Positions 17,196 through 25,141 of a stretch of 43,989 bases of DNA are shown piece by piece. The notes beneath the pieces were generated by a model. That model was not told the origin of the DNA. It saw only the letters and a program-made list of their open reading frames with translations, and did not search any database. Source of the DNA: Bacillota bacterium (GTDB lineage: Bacteria > Bacillota > Clostridia > Saccharofermentanales > DTU023); NCBI GenBank assembly GCA_023426575.1, contig JAFAAL010000031.1:1-43989 (forward strand). Direction: 5' to 3'. Numbering within the stretch: position 1 is the stretch's first letter; every line of letters starts with the position of its first letter. A program made the translations under genes and the position numbers.

Positions 17196-17429
17196 ATGAC
17201 AACATTTTTACCAGTGCTTTTAAGAGCAGACGGACTAGACTTTTTATATGCTCTCTGGATAGGTGGTATGGTAGTATGCGCCATAGGGGCAGTCATCGCA
17301 CTACTCTCTAAAGAGTGGAAAGTGGCGGGGAAGCTTGTACTAGGAATTTTTATAGTGATGCTCTTCCCCCTCGCCATCTGCGGAGCTATCGCCCTCGGAG
17401 TAGGTAAGCAGAGCAACGGCAGAAGATAA
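17196..17429 (+). CDS. Two-helix membrane protein of the cargo cassette
   Basis: 77 residues with two hydrophobic segments (about residues 18-40, ALWIGGMVVCAIGAVIALL, and 46-68, LVLGIFIVMLFPLAICGAI) and a short basic tail. It should span the membrane twice. It starts 12 bases after the previous stop, with GGGGAAG upstream, and is the last gene before a strong terminator. Small membrane proteins carried next to prophage packaging genes often act in superinfection exclusion, but nothing here proves it. Confidence 0.7.
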   Translation: MTTFLPVLLRADGLDFLYALWIGGMVVCAIGAVIALLSKEWKVAGKLVLGIFIVMLFPLAICGAIALGVGKQSNGRR

Positions 17430-17453
17430 AAGACAAAAATTAACGCATTTTAG

Positions 17454-17481
17454 GACGGTTACCATGGTAGCCGTCTTTTTT
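17454..17481 (+). terminator. Rho-independent terminator closing the cargo cassette
   Basis: GACGGT-TACCA and TGGTA-GCCGTC pair with one G-T position and are followed by six T residues. It ends the plus-strand operon 24 bases after the membrane protein gene. Confidence 0.88.
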
Positions 17482-18046
17482 ATGCGCTGATTTTACCCCT
17501 CTCAGTTTACGTTTTAAGCCCCTCCACCTATCTAGGGTACATCACTATACCCCCTAAGTCTTAGACGAGGCTTAAAACCGATTCTGGAGCATCTTGTTAT
17601 CTGTTGGACGCTAAGAAAAAGGCTCGGACGAGAGATAAAAATTTAGATGCATAGCTCTAAAACGCTCTAGAAGCCATCTAAAACGCTTCAGGGCGTTTAG
17701 GTATATAAAGATACTAGGAGGCAGATAGAACGAGAAATAGGGTAGCTAGAGCGAATTTTAGGGCTATTGCTGAAACGGATTGAATCCATGGCAAAATCCA
17801 AGGGCTTAAGATTTAGGCGTGCTGAAATGTGACAGAAATGTGAACTTTATTCAAAAAATTGTTTTTTATTCCGTGAATTTAATTGTGGGCCCAAAACGCA
17901 AATGCTTGTATATCAGGCCTTTTCAGGTTTATTCCAATTGTGAACTCGACGACACATTTTATAAAACTCTCAAAGTTGCCAAGCTTTTTTAACTTCCAAA
18001 AGTTGCCAAAGTTGCCGAGCTTTTTGAATCTGTCAAAGTTGCCCAT
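17482..18046. other. Gene-free region with short repeats
   Basis: No supported gene. It contains two copies of TCTAAAACGCT (near 17,656 and 17,678), with GGCGTTTAG after the second giving a small hairpin, and, from 17,971 on, a cluster of GGCAACTTTG repeats (minus-strand reading) that continues into the terminator region of the putative small terminase gene. Confidence 0.5.
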
Positions 18047-18096
18047 GAAAAAAGACCCCACCAAAGTCGGCAGGGTCTTAAAGTGTCAAAGTTGCC
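17971..18096 (-). repeat. Cluster of GGCAACTTTG decamer repeats
   Basis: On the plus strand CAAAGTTGCC or a one-base variant occurs at 17,971, 17,998, 18,007, 18,034 and 18,087, partly with a following AGCTTTTT. Similar units (CAGAGTTGCC) continue inside the 3' end of the neighbouring gene, where they encode the SGNSESSENS tail. The cluster probably grew by slippage of a coding repeat whose distal part is now outside the gene. Confidence 0.6.
18047..18079 (-). terminator. Terminator downstream of the putative small terminase gene
   Basis: On the minus strand AAGACCC and GGGTCTT pair around the loop and are followed by a run of T residues. It lies 23 bases after the stop of the minus-strand gene and separates it from the convergent cargo operon. 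Confidence 0.75.
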
Positions 18097-18101
18097 AGCG
18101 T

Positions 18102-19178
18102 TTACTGAGAGTCGTCAGAGTTTTCAGAGCTTTCAGAGTTGCCAGAGTTTTCAGACTTCCCCTTCTTCTCTTTCACCTCTGCTGGGAAGCTAATCTTCTC
18201 CAGATACTTTTTAGCAATCTCCTCCTCACTCATCTGAGTTCCAAGGGGGTCAGCTTTTGCTGTGACATGAACCGTGGTATCCGAGTAGCCATGGTTGTTC
18301 TTGAGTTCAAAGATAGCGGCAGGCGCATTCGCACCACCAGTGAGAGCAGCTTCGGTTAAGAGATTGGCAATCGTTGACCTAGCTTCCTTGATAAGGTCTG
18401 TACTCTGGTCGTCGTGAGTTGCCATATACTGGTTCACCCTTTCAGGGGTCAGACCAAAGCCTTCGAGGCAAAGACCCGTATAGCTGGGGAACATACCTAC
18501 ACGAGACATGGTTGCCAGATACTCTCCGATTCTCAGCTGTACCCACTTGGTGTTACCAAGGTCGACATTATGAAAGTTCTCATCCTTTATCCTCTCCTCA
18601 AACTTCACGAGGGCATGCATCGTTGCTCGACTGAGCATCAACCGTGCATACTCCATCCCCTTGACCTTCTCACTCATCAGAGCTTCCCTAATCTGCCTCG
18701 GGGTATACATCTCGTTGTGGTCATTGAAGATTTCCATCATCTCTTCATCATGCTTTTTCTTTTCAGCCACGCTTAAACTCCTCCAAAACTTTTTATATTC
18801 GTCATACTCCTTTACCAATCGCTCAGCTTCCTCAAGCCGTTCTTGATTGGAGATAATGCTTTGTGTCTTTGACTTGTTGTCAGTGAGTCTCAGATAGAAA
18901 GACTGACAATCTGGTCGTTTCATGAGATTACGGAGCATCTGTCTTGCTGTAGGTTTCTTCGTCCAATGCACCACAGCATTCTGACCTTTATAATCCGTTA
19001 TCTTCTCCACGGGGCGGGTGTTGCCACGGGATATGAATCTGCCACGGTGTCCTCTTGAGATATTTCTAATCTCAGCTAGATGCTTTAAGTCCTTCTCAAT
19101 CTCTTCTTGAGTCCTTTTGACTTTGCGGTGTATCTCGCCACCCGTCCTTTTCTTAACCTTCCGCTTTTTTCCAGCCAC
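18102..19178 (-). CDS. Putative terminase small subunit or DNA-binding packaging protein
   Basis: 358 residues from a GTG at 19178 with AGAGGTG upstream. The longer frame to 19217 lacks a ribosome site. The N-terminus is very basic (MAGKKRKVKKRTGGEIHRKV). The middle is helical and the C-terminal region has AIFELKNNHGYSDTTVHV followed by SEEEIAKKYLEKI, a pattern I associate with phage small terminase proteins that recognise the packaging site. The tail is a low-complexity Ser/Asn/Glu repeat. It is separated from the large subunit by the recombinase and the cargo cassette. A role in replication is also possible, because the gene adjoins the candidate origin. Confidence 0.6.
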   Translation of the reverse strand: MAGKKRKVKKRTGGEIHRKVKRTQEEIEKDLKHLAEIRNISRGHRGRFISRGNTRPVEKITDYKGQNAVVHWTKKPTARQMLRNLMKRPDCQSFYLRLTDNKSKTQSIISNQERLEEAERLVKEYDEYKKFWRSLSVAEKKKHDEEMMEIFNDHNEMYTPRQIREALMSEKVKGMEYARLMLSRATMHALVKFEERIKDENFHNVDLGNTKWVQLRIGEYLATMSRVGMFPSYTGLCLEGFGLTPERVNQYMATHDDQSTDLIKEARSTIANLLTEAALTGGANAPAAIFELKNNHGYSDTTVHVTAKADPLGTQMSEEEIAKKYLEKISFPAEVKEKKGKSENSGNSESSENSDDSQ

Positions 19179-19227
19179 TGCCAGCACCTCTGCTTTGTAT
19201 AAAATCCTGTATATCAAAAAGACCTTT

Positions 19228-19536
19228 GGTAACAGGTAACAGCTAAACTAGCCCCTACCCTTTCTATATATGTACATACGCTTATATTTACTAATATATT
19301 AACAATCCTATACATATATACATAAGAAATTAGATATTATCTGTTACCTGTTACCTATTTAGGTTTTAGCCTTATGTATCAGCACTTTTGAAGGTTACAG
19401 ATGGTAGTTTTTAACTGTTACTATCTGTTACTAGCTGTTACCTTTGAGGTCTTTGCAACCACATACCACCACTGGTAACAGATGAGGTAACATTTAGGAA
19501 GCATCTGCACCACCGTCTGATACCCCATCTGTTACC
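19228..19536. other. Candidate replication origin with GGTAACAG iterons
   Basis: This noncoding stretch holds about eleven copies of the octamer GGTAACAG or its complement, some with one change. Overlapping pairs at 19,228-19,242 and 19,341-19,355 are perfect 15-base inverted repeats of each other and enclose about 98 bases of A+T-rich DNA. Three copies at 19,415, 19,425 and 19,435 are spaced by exactly 10 bases; more lie at 19,393 (variant), 19,474, 19,486 and 19,529. Iterons plus an A+T-rich element beside a primase-helicase gene is the classic origin layout. Binding by the small terminase (packaging site) is the alternative. Confidence 0.75.
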
Positions 19537-19546
19537 TGATATTTAT

Positions 19547-21529
19547 TCATTCTTCCTTATTTCTATACTTTCTCATAACCTTCCCTCCTTCCTTAAATAA
19601 CCACGTCTCAAGTGTTGGAAACTCTTTGAGTATCTTCTTACCAAACCCAACGATACTCTCACCTCTCGCCCCTTGGCCTTGGCACCACCGTCTGTATTCA
19701 CCATGTAGCTCTGTGGGAGTCTTACCGATGATGTCTTCTTCTGTGATACATTCCATATCAATCCACTGGAGGGTGTAGGAGTTTTCTCTCACAAACTCTT
19801 TCCCAGCCTCCTCAACTTCTGGCGGTATGACAAAGCCATCATTCGCCATCACCCGTTGGAGACCTAGGAAGGCTCTATAGAGGAGAGCTTCACGCACCTC
19901 GGGGCGGTTCAATTTGAGGGCGATGGTCGGGTCGTAACCCTCAGACCCTGGCCTAAAGCTCGCCTTAAATGGTATAATAAGCCTACGGCTGTTAGCCCCC
20001 TCCGACTCGTCCGAAAAATGCGGCAAGCTGTTTGCGGCAAAAATCGGGGTCGCGTAAGGGCGAATCACATACATTGGCTGACCCTTCTCCTCCACTTGGA
20101 GGGCATCGCCTGAACAAGCTTTCTTATAGTTGCCTGTCTGGTCGATTCTAGAGTTGCCAATATCGTCTGCTAGGTTGACTAGCTTTCGATGCAAGGTGAC
20201 TGTAGCGAAGCGTTTTTCAAAGTCGTGGGGGCTAACCGCACAACAATTCTCCTCTCCTATCGTCTGACGAATCAGATTAATTAGAGTCGATTTGCCGTTG
20301 GCTCCATCCCCAACCAGAAAGAACGCTTTTCTGTAGTAGAGGTGCTTCAAGAGGCAGTATCCTACCATCTCATCGAAAAGATTGATAAGACCTTGATTGC
20401 CTAAAAAGACATTCGATATCATCGTATCTAAGACCTCATCTTTCGCACCTTTGATGAATTTTGTCGGCACCTGTTGAAGGTCAAAGAAGTCCTCGCTATG
20501 CGGCGTGAGTTCGCCCGTTTTGAGGTTCAAGCGACCGTTTTTCACATTTAAGACATATGGCGAGACTTCTTTGTCTAGCTCATCCGCACGCTTGGCGGCC
20601 ATTCCGATGACCCCGAGCTTCACATTGCTAAATCCCGATTGCGTGATGGCTGGATAATGGTCGACCACCATTTTCTTGAGTTCCGTTTGGCTGTTTAATG
20701 GTTGATAGTAGCCATCTTGGTAGGTATAGAGCTGTTCGTTTTCGCCTACAACGAGTTTGAAATGCTCGACGAGATACCTTGCCAAGACATCATGGAGGAA
20801 CTTAACTGTTATCTTCCCCCTTGGCCCGACTTCGATCTCAAACCATGGGGCGTTGCCCTTTTCTGCGTCAGGAATAAAACTCTCGTCTCTTAAAATGACC
20901 GCTAGCTCCGCCTCATCGAGCGGCTCAGACATTATATATTCATTATATATCCGAAGCCCTTCAATAATCGCATCTTTCGAGTACATCTGATGTTGGAGGG
21001 CGTAGCAACGACGAAACATCCCGTCATTTCTCTCCCCCTCACTAATCGGCGTGACGATACTTGGAATTTGCTTTGGTACCGAGAGCCATTCTGGCATCTC
21101 AGGAAGCTTATTTAAGGGGGTGTCAATAAGCACCTGTCGCCATTCCCCTCCCTGTTTGACCTTCACGTACCCTACCTTATCAGGGGGCAGATTCAAGACA
21201 TCACAGACGAGACCACATAATAAAGTCGCCTTGACATGGCGGCCGAGGGTCGTTTTGGTCTTGAAGTAGGCGTGAATTCCTCGGGTGGTTTTCACGATTC
21301 GAGGCTTGAGTTTTCGGCTCTCAAAGACATCTAGAGCCTTCATCGCCATCTCGGCATCATCGAAATCAAAGACCACCACCTCAGGCGGTACGATGAGGGC
21401 TAAGTCATCATAATGCTCGACATCTTCATATTTGTAGCCTCTGCTCTTCTTAAAACTGCTGTCTGGCCTCTTGCTGTCTGGTGCCAGACCCACATAACGT
21501 TGTTTCTTATCAATGGTAATTTCTGACAT
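19547..21529 (-). CDS. Bifunctional primase-helicase (D5-like)
   Basis: 660 residues. The N-terminal part resembles archaeo-eukaryotic type primase/polymerase domains, with FDFDD (54-58) as metal-binding residues and TTRGIHAYFKT. The C-terminal superfamily 3 helicase has Walker A GDGANGKST (407-415), a Walker B-like LVNLADDIG (450s) and an arginine region (ANSRRLIIPF), preceded by a D5_N-type segment. It should unwind and prime at the phage origin, and the iteron region lies directly downstream of the gene. Length and order fit phage and satellite replication initiators of this family. Confidence 0.9.
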   Translation of the reverse strand: MSEITIDKKQRYVGLAPDSKRPDSSFKKSRGYKYEDVEHYDDLALIVPPEVVVFDFDDAEMAMKALDVFESRKLKPRIVKTTRGIHAYFKTKTTLGRHVKATLLCGLVCDVLNLPPDKVGYVKVKQGGEWRQVLIDTPLNKLPEMPEWLSVPKQIPSIVTPISEGERNDGMFRRCYALQHQMYSKDAIIEGLRIYNEYIMSEPLDEAELAVILRDESFIPDAEKGNAPWFEIEVGPRGKITVKFLHDVLARYLVEHFKLVVGENEQLYTYQDGYYQPLNSQTELKKMVVDHYPAITQSGFSNVKLGVIGMAAKRADELDKEVSPYVLNVKNGRLNLKTGELTPHSEDFFDLQQVPTKFIKGAKDEVLDTMISNVFLGNQGLINLFDEMVGYCLLKHLYYRKAFFLVGDGANGKSTLINLIRQTIGEENCCAVSPHDFEKRFATVTLHRKLVNLADDIGNSRIDQTGNYKKACSGDALQVEEKGQPMYVIRPYATPIFAANSLPHFSDESEGANSRRLIIPFKASFRPGSEGYDPTIALKLNRPEVREALLYRAFLGLQRVMANDGFVIPPEVEEAGKEFVRENSYTLQWIDMECITEEDIIGKTPTELHGEYRRWCQGQGARGESIVGFGKKILKEFPTLETWLFKEGGKVMRKYRNKEE

Positions 21530-21570
21530 AATCTGTATCCTCCCTTTGTGGTAATAAAAAATGAACAGTT

Positions 21571-21593
21571 TTTTGACATGTTCAGGTCTGCCC
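21571..21593. repeat. Inverted repeat TGAACA-N11-TGTTCA
   Basis: A symmetrical pair of hexamers lies in the 83-base gap between the LPXTG gene and the primase-helicase gene. It could be a protein-binding site or a small hairpin affecting transcription between the two genes. Confidence 0.4.
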
Positions 21594-21612
21594 CGTGCTA
21601 GCTCTCTAGCCT

Positions 21613-22734
21613 CTATTTCGTATCTTTCTGCTTCTTGTAGTACAGAGCACCAGCAATCGCAATGAGGGCTGTGAGAATCCCCATGAGCCCGTAGCTCGTC
21701 TTTGCCATGAGAACGGTGCCAGCCTCACCTGTGGCAGGGAGAGCACTCACAACGGCAGGATAGACGGGCGGTACGGGCGCGCTGGCGGCATCTACCTTCG
21801 ACTCAATGACCTCTTCGGCCACCTTGATATCCTCACCCATATAGAACAGATGCAGGATGAGAGGGGTCTTGTCATAGGTCATCGTGAGGGGGTTGTATTT
21901 GTAGCCACCGTCATAGACGGAGTATTTCTCCACAAACTCAACCTTCTTGCCCTTGTAATCCTTAATGCTCGCAAGCTTTTGGATGTCTAAGATGGGGAGG
22001 TAGTCCGCGTCATAAATGGCAGACTTCTCCAGCTCAAGGCGCTCCTCAACGGTTCCCACCTCAATCTCACCAAAGTGGATGTGATGGCAAAGGATGACCG
22101 TCTCATATTTATTCTCAACGAGGATTAAAACGGCTCTCTGCTCCTGATTCACAATCACCTTTTCCACGTGACCTTCCTTGATAACCTTCAAAAGCTCCTC
22201 AGCTCTGGCGGTCTTTTCTTTCAAAAGTTCACGCTTTCTGGCAAGTTTCTCTTTGTCTTCCTCCGTTGCTTCATCACCAAGCTCCTCAAGTGCCTTGATG
22301 TCGTCCTTTAAGACGTTGATTTCGCCAAGAAGGGTCGAGTATTCCTTGACCTCCTCATCAGAAGCAGGAGTGACTTTGTCTTCGATGATAGCCACTGTCG
22401 TCACAAGCTCTTTGACCGCTTCGGCGAAGGGTTTTATGGGGTGGAACTTGTCTCTATACAAATTCTTATTGCCCTCCCAGAACTCTTTGGCAATCGTCAC
22501 GGCATTCACGTGCTCCGCAGCTTCTAAAATCGCCACAGGGGCACCGTTATTTAAGAGCTTTTCCGTCTTGAACCCATCTTTGGCGGTCGCGTCATACTCA
22601 GCCAGATAAACAGGCACCTTTTCGGTCGTGTATTCGGCCTTCTTGACCTCCCAGATGGGTAATTTCGTATCCGCCTGAACGGGGATTAAGGTCATCGACA
22701 TGATGAGCGCTAATAAAAGTACAAATTTCTTCAT
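21613..22734 (-). CDS. LPXTG cell-wall anchored surface protein, phage-encoded
   Basis: 373 residues with all parts of a sortase substrate: a signal peptide (MKKFVLLLALIMSMTLIPVQA, cleaved near residue 21), an extracellular part with a charged coiled-coil region (about 125-190), a Pro/Ala-rich segment (VPPVYPAV), LPATG at 332-336, a hydrophobic helix and a KKQKDTK tail. Host sortase should link it to peptidoglycan. I do not recognise the ectodomain; two beta-rich parts flank the coiled coil. AGGAG lies seven bases upstream and the gene is only nine bases after the sigma-like gene, so it is transcribed with early replication genes. Such a gene within a replication operon is unusual. Confidence 0.88.
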   Translation of the reverse strand: MKKFVLLLALIMSMTLIPVQADTKLPIWEVKKAEYTTEKVPVYLAEYDATAKDGFKTEKLLNNGAPVAILEAAEHVNAVTIAKEFWEGNKNLYRDKFHPIKPFAEAVKELVTTVAIIEDKVTPASDEEVKEYSTLLGEINVLKDDIKALEELGDEATEEDKEKLARKRELLKEKTARAEELLKVIKEGHVEKVIVNQEQRAVLILVENKYETVILCHHIHFGEIEVGTVEERLELEKSAIYDADYLPILDIQKLASIKDYKGKKVEFVEKYSVYDGGYKYNPLTMTYDKTPLILHLFYMGEDIKVAEEVIESKVDAASAPVPPVYPAVVSALPATGEAGTVLMAKTSYGLMGILTALIAIAGALYYKKQKDTK

Positions 22735-22743
22735 TCGTTTCTC

Positions 22744-23133
22744 CTATTTTGTGTTTTTATCGCTCGTTTGAGCGTTGGGGCTACTGTCAGCCTCTAAATG
22801 AGCTACCATCTCCTTGAGCGCCAACATGCTCAGCCTCTTGACTTGCCACTGGCTAATCGCCAGAAAGTCAGCGGTCTGCGCCACAGAAAAGCGGTCGATA
22901 AATCGATAACTGACCACCTTCAGGGCGAGGGGATTGCGGACACTCTCTAAAAGCAGAGAGGTCTCGATGTTGTAGTCATAAAGAGCCTTGATACGTTCCT
23001 CCAACTCCTCACAGCGCTTAGACCCGTTGCATTTGTCATAGAGTTTGTAGCGTTCGAGTTGGTGGTTCAAAAGACTAAATTTTTGAAGGTTCGCTCCGTG
23101 CAAACAGAGCCTCTCTCTCATTTTGTCAATCAT
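22744..23133 (-). CDS. Sigma-70 region 4-like / ArpU-like regulator
   Basis: 129 residues with a C-terminal helix-turn-helix (VAQTADFLAISQWQVKRL, about 85-102) after a region LESVRNPLALKVVSYRFI, as in the sigma-like phage late regulators of Gram-positive bacteria (ArpU type). It has AGGAGG seven bases before the ATG. Such proteins usually activate late gene transcription. Specificity cannot be judged from the sequence. Confidence 0.7.
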   Translation of the reverse strand: MIDKMRERLCLHGANLQKFSLLNHQLERYKLYDKCNGSKRCEELEERIKALYDYNIETSLLLESVRNPLALKVVSYRFIDRFSVAQTADFLAISQWQVKRLSMLALKEMVAHLEADSSPNAQTSDKNTK

Positions 23134-23166
23134 ACTTTGACCTCCTCGTATACATACTCACGGTAC

Positions 23167-23469
23167 TCAGGGTTGTTTGCGGCTGTTTTGGGCGGTAAAT
23201 CGACTCAAAATGTCTTTGAACTCATCGAATGTATAGACAACATAGTGATGGCCGCCCGCTTTTTTGATTTTTTCACCCCATCTCTCTTGGATTTTGCTCG
23301 GTTTGTTGCTCCCCACCTTGAGTTCCAAGGCGACGAATTGTCCGTTCAAACAGAGGATGAGGTCGGGGAAACCTTTGCCCGTCCACCCCGATTGGTGGAT
23401 GTTGAGGGCTAGGATTTGATGTCTTTTACAGTGGTCGAGGATTTTTCGCTGTAGAGCAATTTCTCCCAT
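23167..23469 (-). CDS. VRR-NUC domain nuclease
   Basis: 100 residues from the ATG at 23469, with GGGAG and AGGAGG upstream. It contains the PD-(D/E)XK core GFPDLILCLNGQFVALELK: PD, then E-x-K, the hallmark of the stand-alone VRR-NUC family. These phage enzymes are thought to process branched or structured DNA during recombination. The gene overlaps the upstream gene by 61 bases. Its C-terminal codons carry one copy of a 31-base repeat also found at 12,215. Confidence 0.9.
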   Translation of the reverse strand: MGEIALQRKILDHCKRHQILALNIHQSGWTGKGFPDLILCLNGQFVALELKVGSNKPSKIQERWGEKIKKAGGHHYVVYTFDEFKDILSRFTAQNSRKQP

Positions 23470-23801
23470 ATCTTCTCCCACCTCCTCGGTAGAGGCCGTG
23501 TGCCATCCCAGTGTTGGACGATACGCTCAGCTAAAAAGAGGAGTTCTTTTTCAAAACTTGTGAGTTCTTTCATCGTCGCCGTCTGCTCGAAAAAGCCATA
23601 TCCCAGCCGAAAGTAGTGATTGAGGAGTCTGGCGTGCCTCTCATCAATCTCTAATTTCCCTTCTCGATAATCAAAGAGCTTGCGCATCGAAATACGAGTT
23701 TTGGCTGAGATTTCCTTGACGTTTTTCTTGCAGGTCAGTTCTGCTGCCCAGAGCATGGCGGCTGAATGGATGAACTCTTCTTTACCTATATAATTAAACA
23801 T
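23409..23801 (-). CDS. HTH-like phage protein
   Basis: 130 residues from the ATG at 23801 (GAGG five bases upstream); a longer form to 23822 is possible but has no ribosome site. The segment EISAKTRISMRKLFDYREGK looks like a helix-turn-helix of the XRE or bacteriophage regulator type, followed by a helical C-terminus with many aromatic residues. Its role is unknown; it is part of the early minus-strand operon. Confidence 0.6.
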   Translation of the reverse strand: MFNYIGKEEFIHSAAMLWAAELTCKKNVKEISAKTRISMRKLFDYREGKLEIDERHARLLNHYFRLGYGFFEQTATMKELTSFEKELLFLAERIVQHWDGTRPLPRRWEKIWEKLLYSEKSSTTVKDIKS

Positions 23802-23878
23802 GTACACCTCATAATAATACAAGAAGGGGAAAGACTTATCTGTCTCTCCCCTTACGTCCTGTGGACTGTGTTGTGCTA

Positions 23879-24310
23879 TTAGATTCCGTAGTCGCCGAGG
23901 TCTTCCTCAGACTCAACGTCCTCATCATCTTCTTCGGCATCATAGTCACCAAGATAGGTGGTCTTTTTGATGTTGTAATAGACTTTGTCATTCTCGGTTT
24001 CGACTCGCTTGAGTTCGAGTTCAAACGGCATCCCCACTTCGAGGACATCCGTATCAATTTGCCCTGAGACCCAGTCGCCTGTCACGGCTCTGATGACGGC
24101 CGCTAGAGCGTTGACTCCGCCCTCGTAGGCGAGGTTATAAAAGCTTTTGAATTTACCGCCGTACTCATAGCCCTTGTCGACCAGTTGCCACTCGATGTTG
24201 AACTTGTTGAACTGGCTCTTGTCTTGAAAACCGATGATTTTCACCTTATAAGTGCCGTCCACGATTGCTTTTCCGCCAGCATTGCTGGGATTGTGATTGA
24301 TAATTGCCAT
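23879..24310 (-). CDS. DUF669 protein, probable ssDNA-binding role
   Basis: 143 residues with an OB-like beta-rich body (YKVKIIGFQDKS, YGGKFKSFYNLAYEGG, VGMPFELELKRVETEND) and a highly acidic C-terminal tail (AEEDDEDVESEEDLGDYGI). The pattern matches the DUF669 family that replaces or accompanies single-strand binding proteins in phage recombination operons; the acidic tail is like the partner-binding tip of SSB proteins. AGGAGG precedes the ATG. No separate SSB gene is visible in the window. Confidence 0.75.
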   Translation of the reverse strand: MAIINHNPSNAGGKAIVDGTYKVKIIGFQDKSQFNKFNIEWQLVDKGYEYGGKFKSFYNLAYEGGVNALAAVIRAVTGDWVSGQIDTDVLEVGMPFELELKRVETENDKVYYNIKKTTYLGDYDAEEDDEDVESEEDLGDYGI

Positions 24311-24352
24311 TTTTGAAACCTCCTGTTGTATAGTTATTAGTTGTTATGGCTT

Positions 24353-24432
24353 TTATTTGAGAAATGGTCTGGGTCTGTACTCGACATCGACGATATCAAT
24401 GGTTTTGTTTTCCTCATCGACTTCGACTAGGT
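24353..24432 (-). pseudogene. Out-of-frame duplicated C-terminal segment of the next gene
   Basis: Immediately after the stop of the neighbouring gene, in another frame, the sequence reads LVEVDEENKTIDIVDVEY, ending with a stop at 24,353. It closely matches LVDVDEEAMEVHIVDLKY inside the gene itself. This is a partial tandem duplication, or a frameshifted longer C-terminus, now untranslated unless the frame changes. Confidence 0.6.
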
Positions 24433-24858
24433 CTTGTATTTGAACTCTTTAGGTGGCAGATACTTGAGGTCGACGATATGAACTTCCATCGCCTCCTCAT
24501 CGACATCGACGAGCAGTTCAAACTCCATATGTTCTCTCACTCGCTTCGAGTACGGGTGTATCGCATCACCTAGGTCTTCGAGGAAGTTTCTTGCGGCTTC
24601 ATCGTCGGGTGAGAGAGGGGTGATAAAAACGGTTCTGCACTCATTGTTATGAGCGTGCCAGACAATGGTTAGAATGCCCTGCATGTTGTCGGCAACTTCG
24701 GTGATTTGGGCAAAGTATCGTCCGCTTTGAACTTTGTTTTGAATAAGTGTCTTGCTGTTATACACTTTGTGTGGGTGTTCCATGCTGTTCTCCTTTCTAT
24801 GGTGCGTCTTGCCCCTCGATTTGCTTGAGAAATCTTCTAATTCGCTAATGTGTCTCAT
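24427..24858 (-). CDS. Early phage protein of unknown function
   Basis: 143 residues from the ATG at 24858 (GGAGG five bases upstream); a second ATG at 24783 with AAAGGAG would give 118 residues starting MEHPHKVYNSKTLIQNKV. It is beta-rich and acidic at the C-terminus (VDVDEEAMEVHIVDLKYLPP). No domain recognised. A frameshifted copy of the C-terminal repeat lies downstream. It overlaps the HTH gene upstream by 14 bases and belongs to the early operon. Confidence 0.65.
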   Translation of the reverse strand: MRHISELEDFSSKSRGKTHHRKENSMEHPHKVYNSKTLIQNKVQSGRYFAQITEVADNMQGILTIVWHAHNNECRTVFITPLSPDDEAARNFLEDLGDAIHPYSKRVREHMEFELLVDVDEEAMEVHIVDLKYLPPKEFKYKT

Positions 24859-25141
24859 TGCTGCCTCCTTCATTCGTGTTCTCACCGATGGTCTCCCAGT
24901 ACTCTCTATCAATCCCGAAGGCTCTAAAAAGTTTTCCTATCATCGTGGTATCAATGGGCAGTTCGTCTCTTAAAAGAGCTTCGGTTCGTTTGACGGAGAG
25001 TTTGAGTTTTTCGGCGAGCATCGGGGTGGTGTAGCCCCATTGTTCTTGTAGTTCTGCGAGCTTTTCACCCACGGTCTTATCAATGTCCGCATTTACGACT
25101 CGATACATGGTGATTTTGGGCTTATCCCTTTCTGGTTCCAT
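24845..25141 (-). CDS. HTH (XRE/HigA-like) protein
   Basis: 98 residues. The central region WGYTTPMLAEKLKLSVKRTEALLRDELPI is a helix-turn-helix with the spacing of HigA and related XRE proteins, followed by FRAFGIDREYWETI, which resembles the HigA-type C-terminus. No toxin gene is adjacent, so it may be a regulator rather than an antitoxin. AGGAGG lies six bases upstream within the end of the MazG gene. Confidence 0.75.
   Translation of the reverse strand: MEPERDKPKITMYRVVNADIDKTVGEKLAELQEQWGYTTPMLAEKLKLSVKRTEALLRDELPIDTTMIGKLFRAFGIDREYWETIGENTNEGGSNETH

Noticed and set aside
17971..18170. Repeat cluster considered as a CRISPR array
   Set aside because: Units are only about ten bases, spacing is irregular, and no cas genes are present.
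24845..25141. HigA-like gene considered as half of a toxin-antitoxin pair
   Set aside because: Neither neighbour resembles a HigB/RelE toxin, so it is treated as a regulator.
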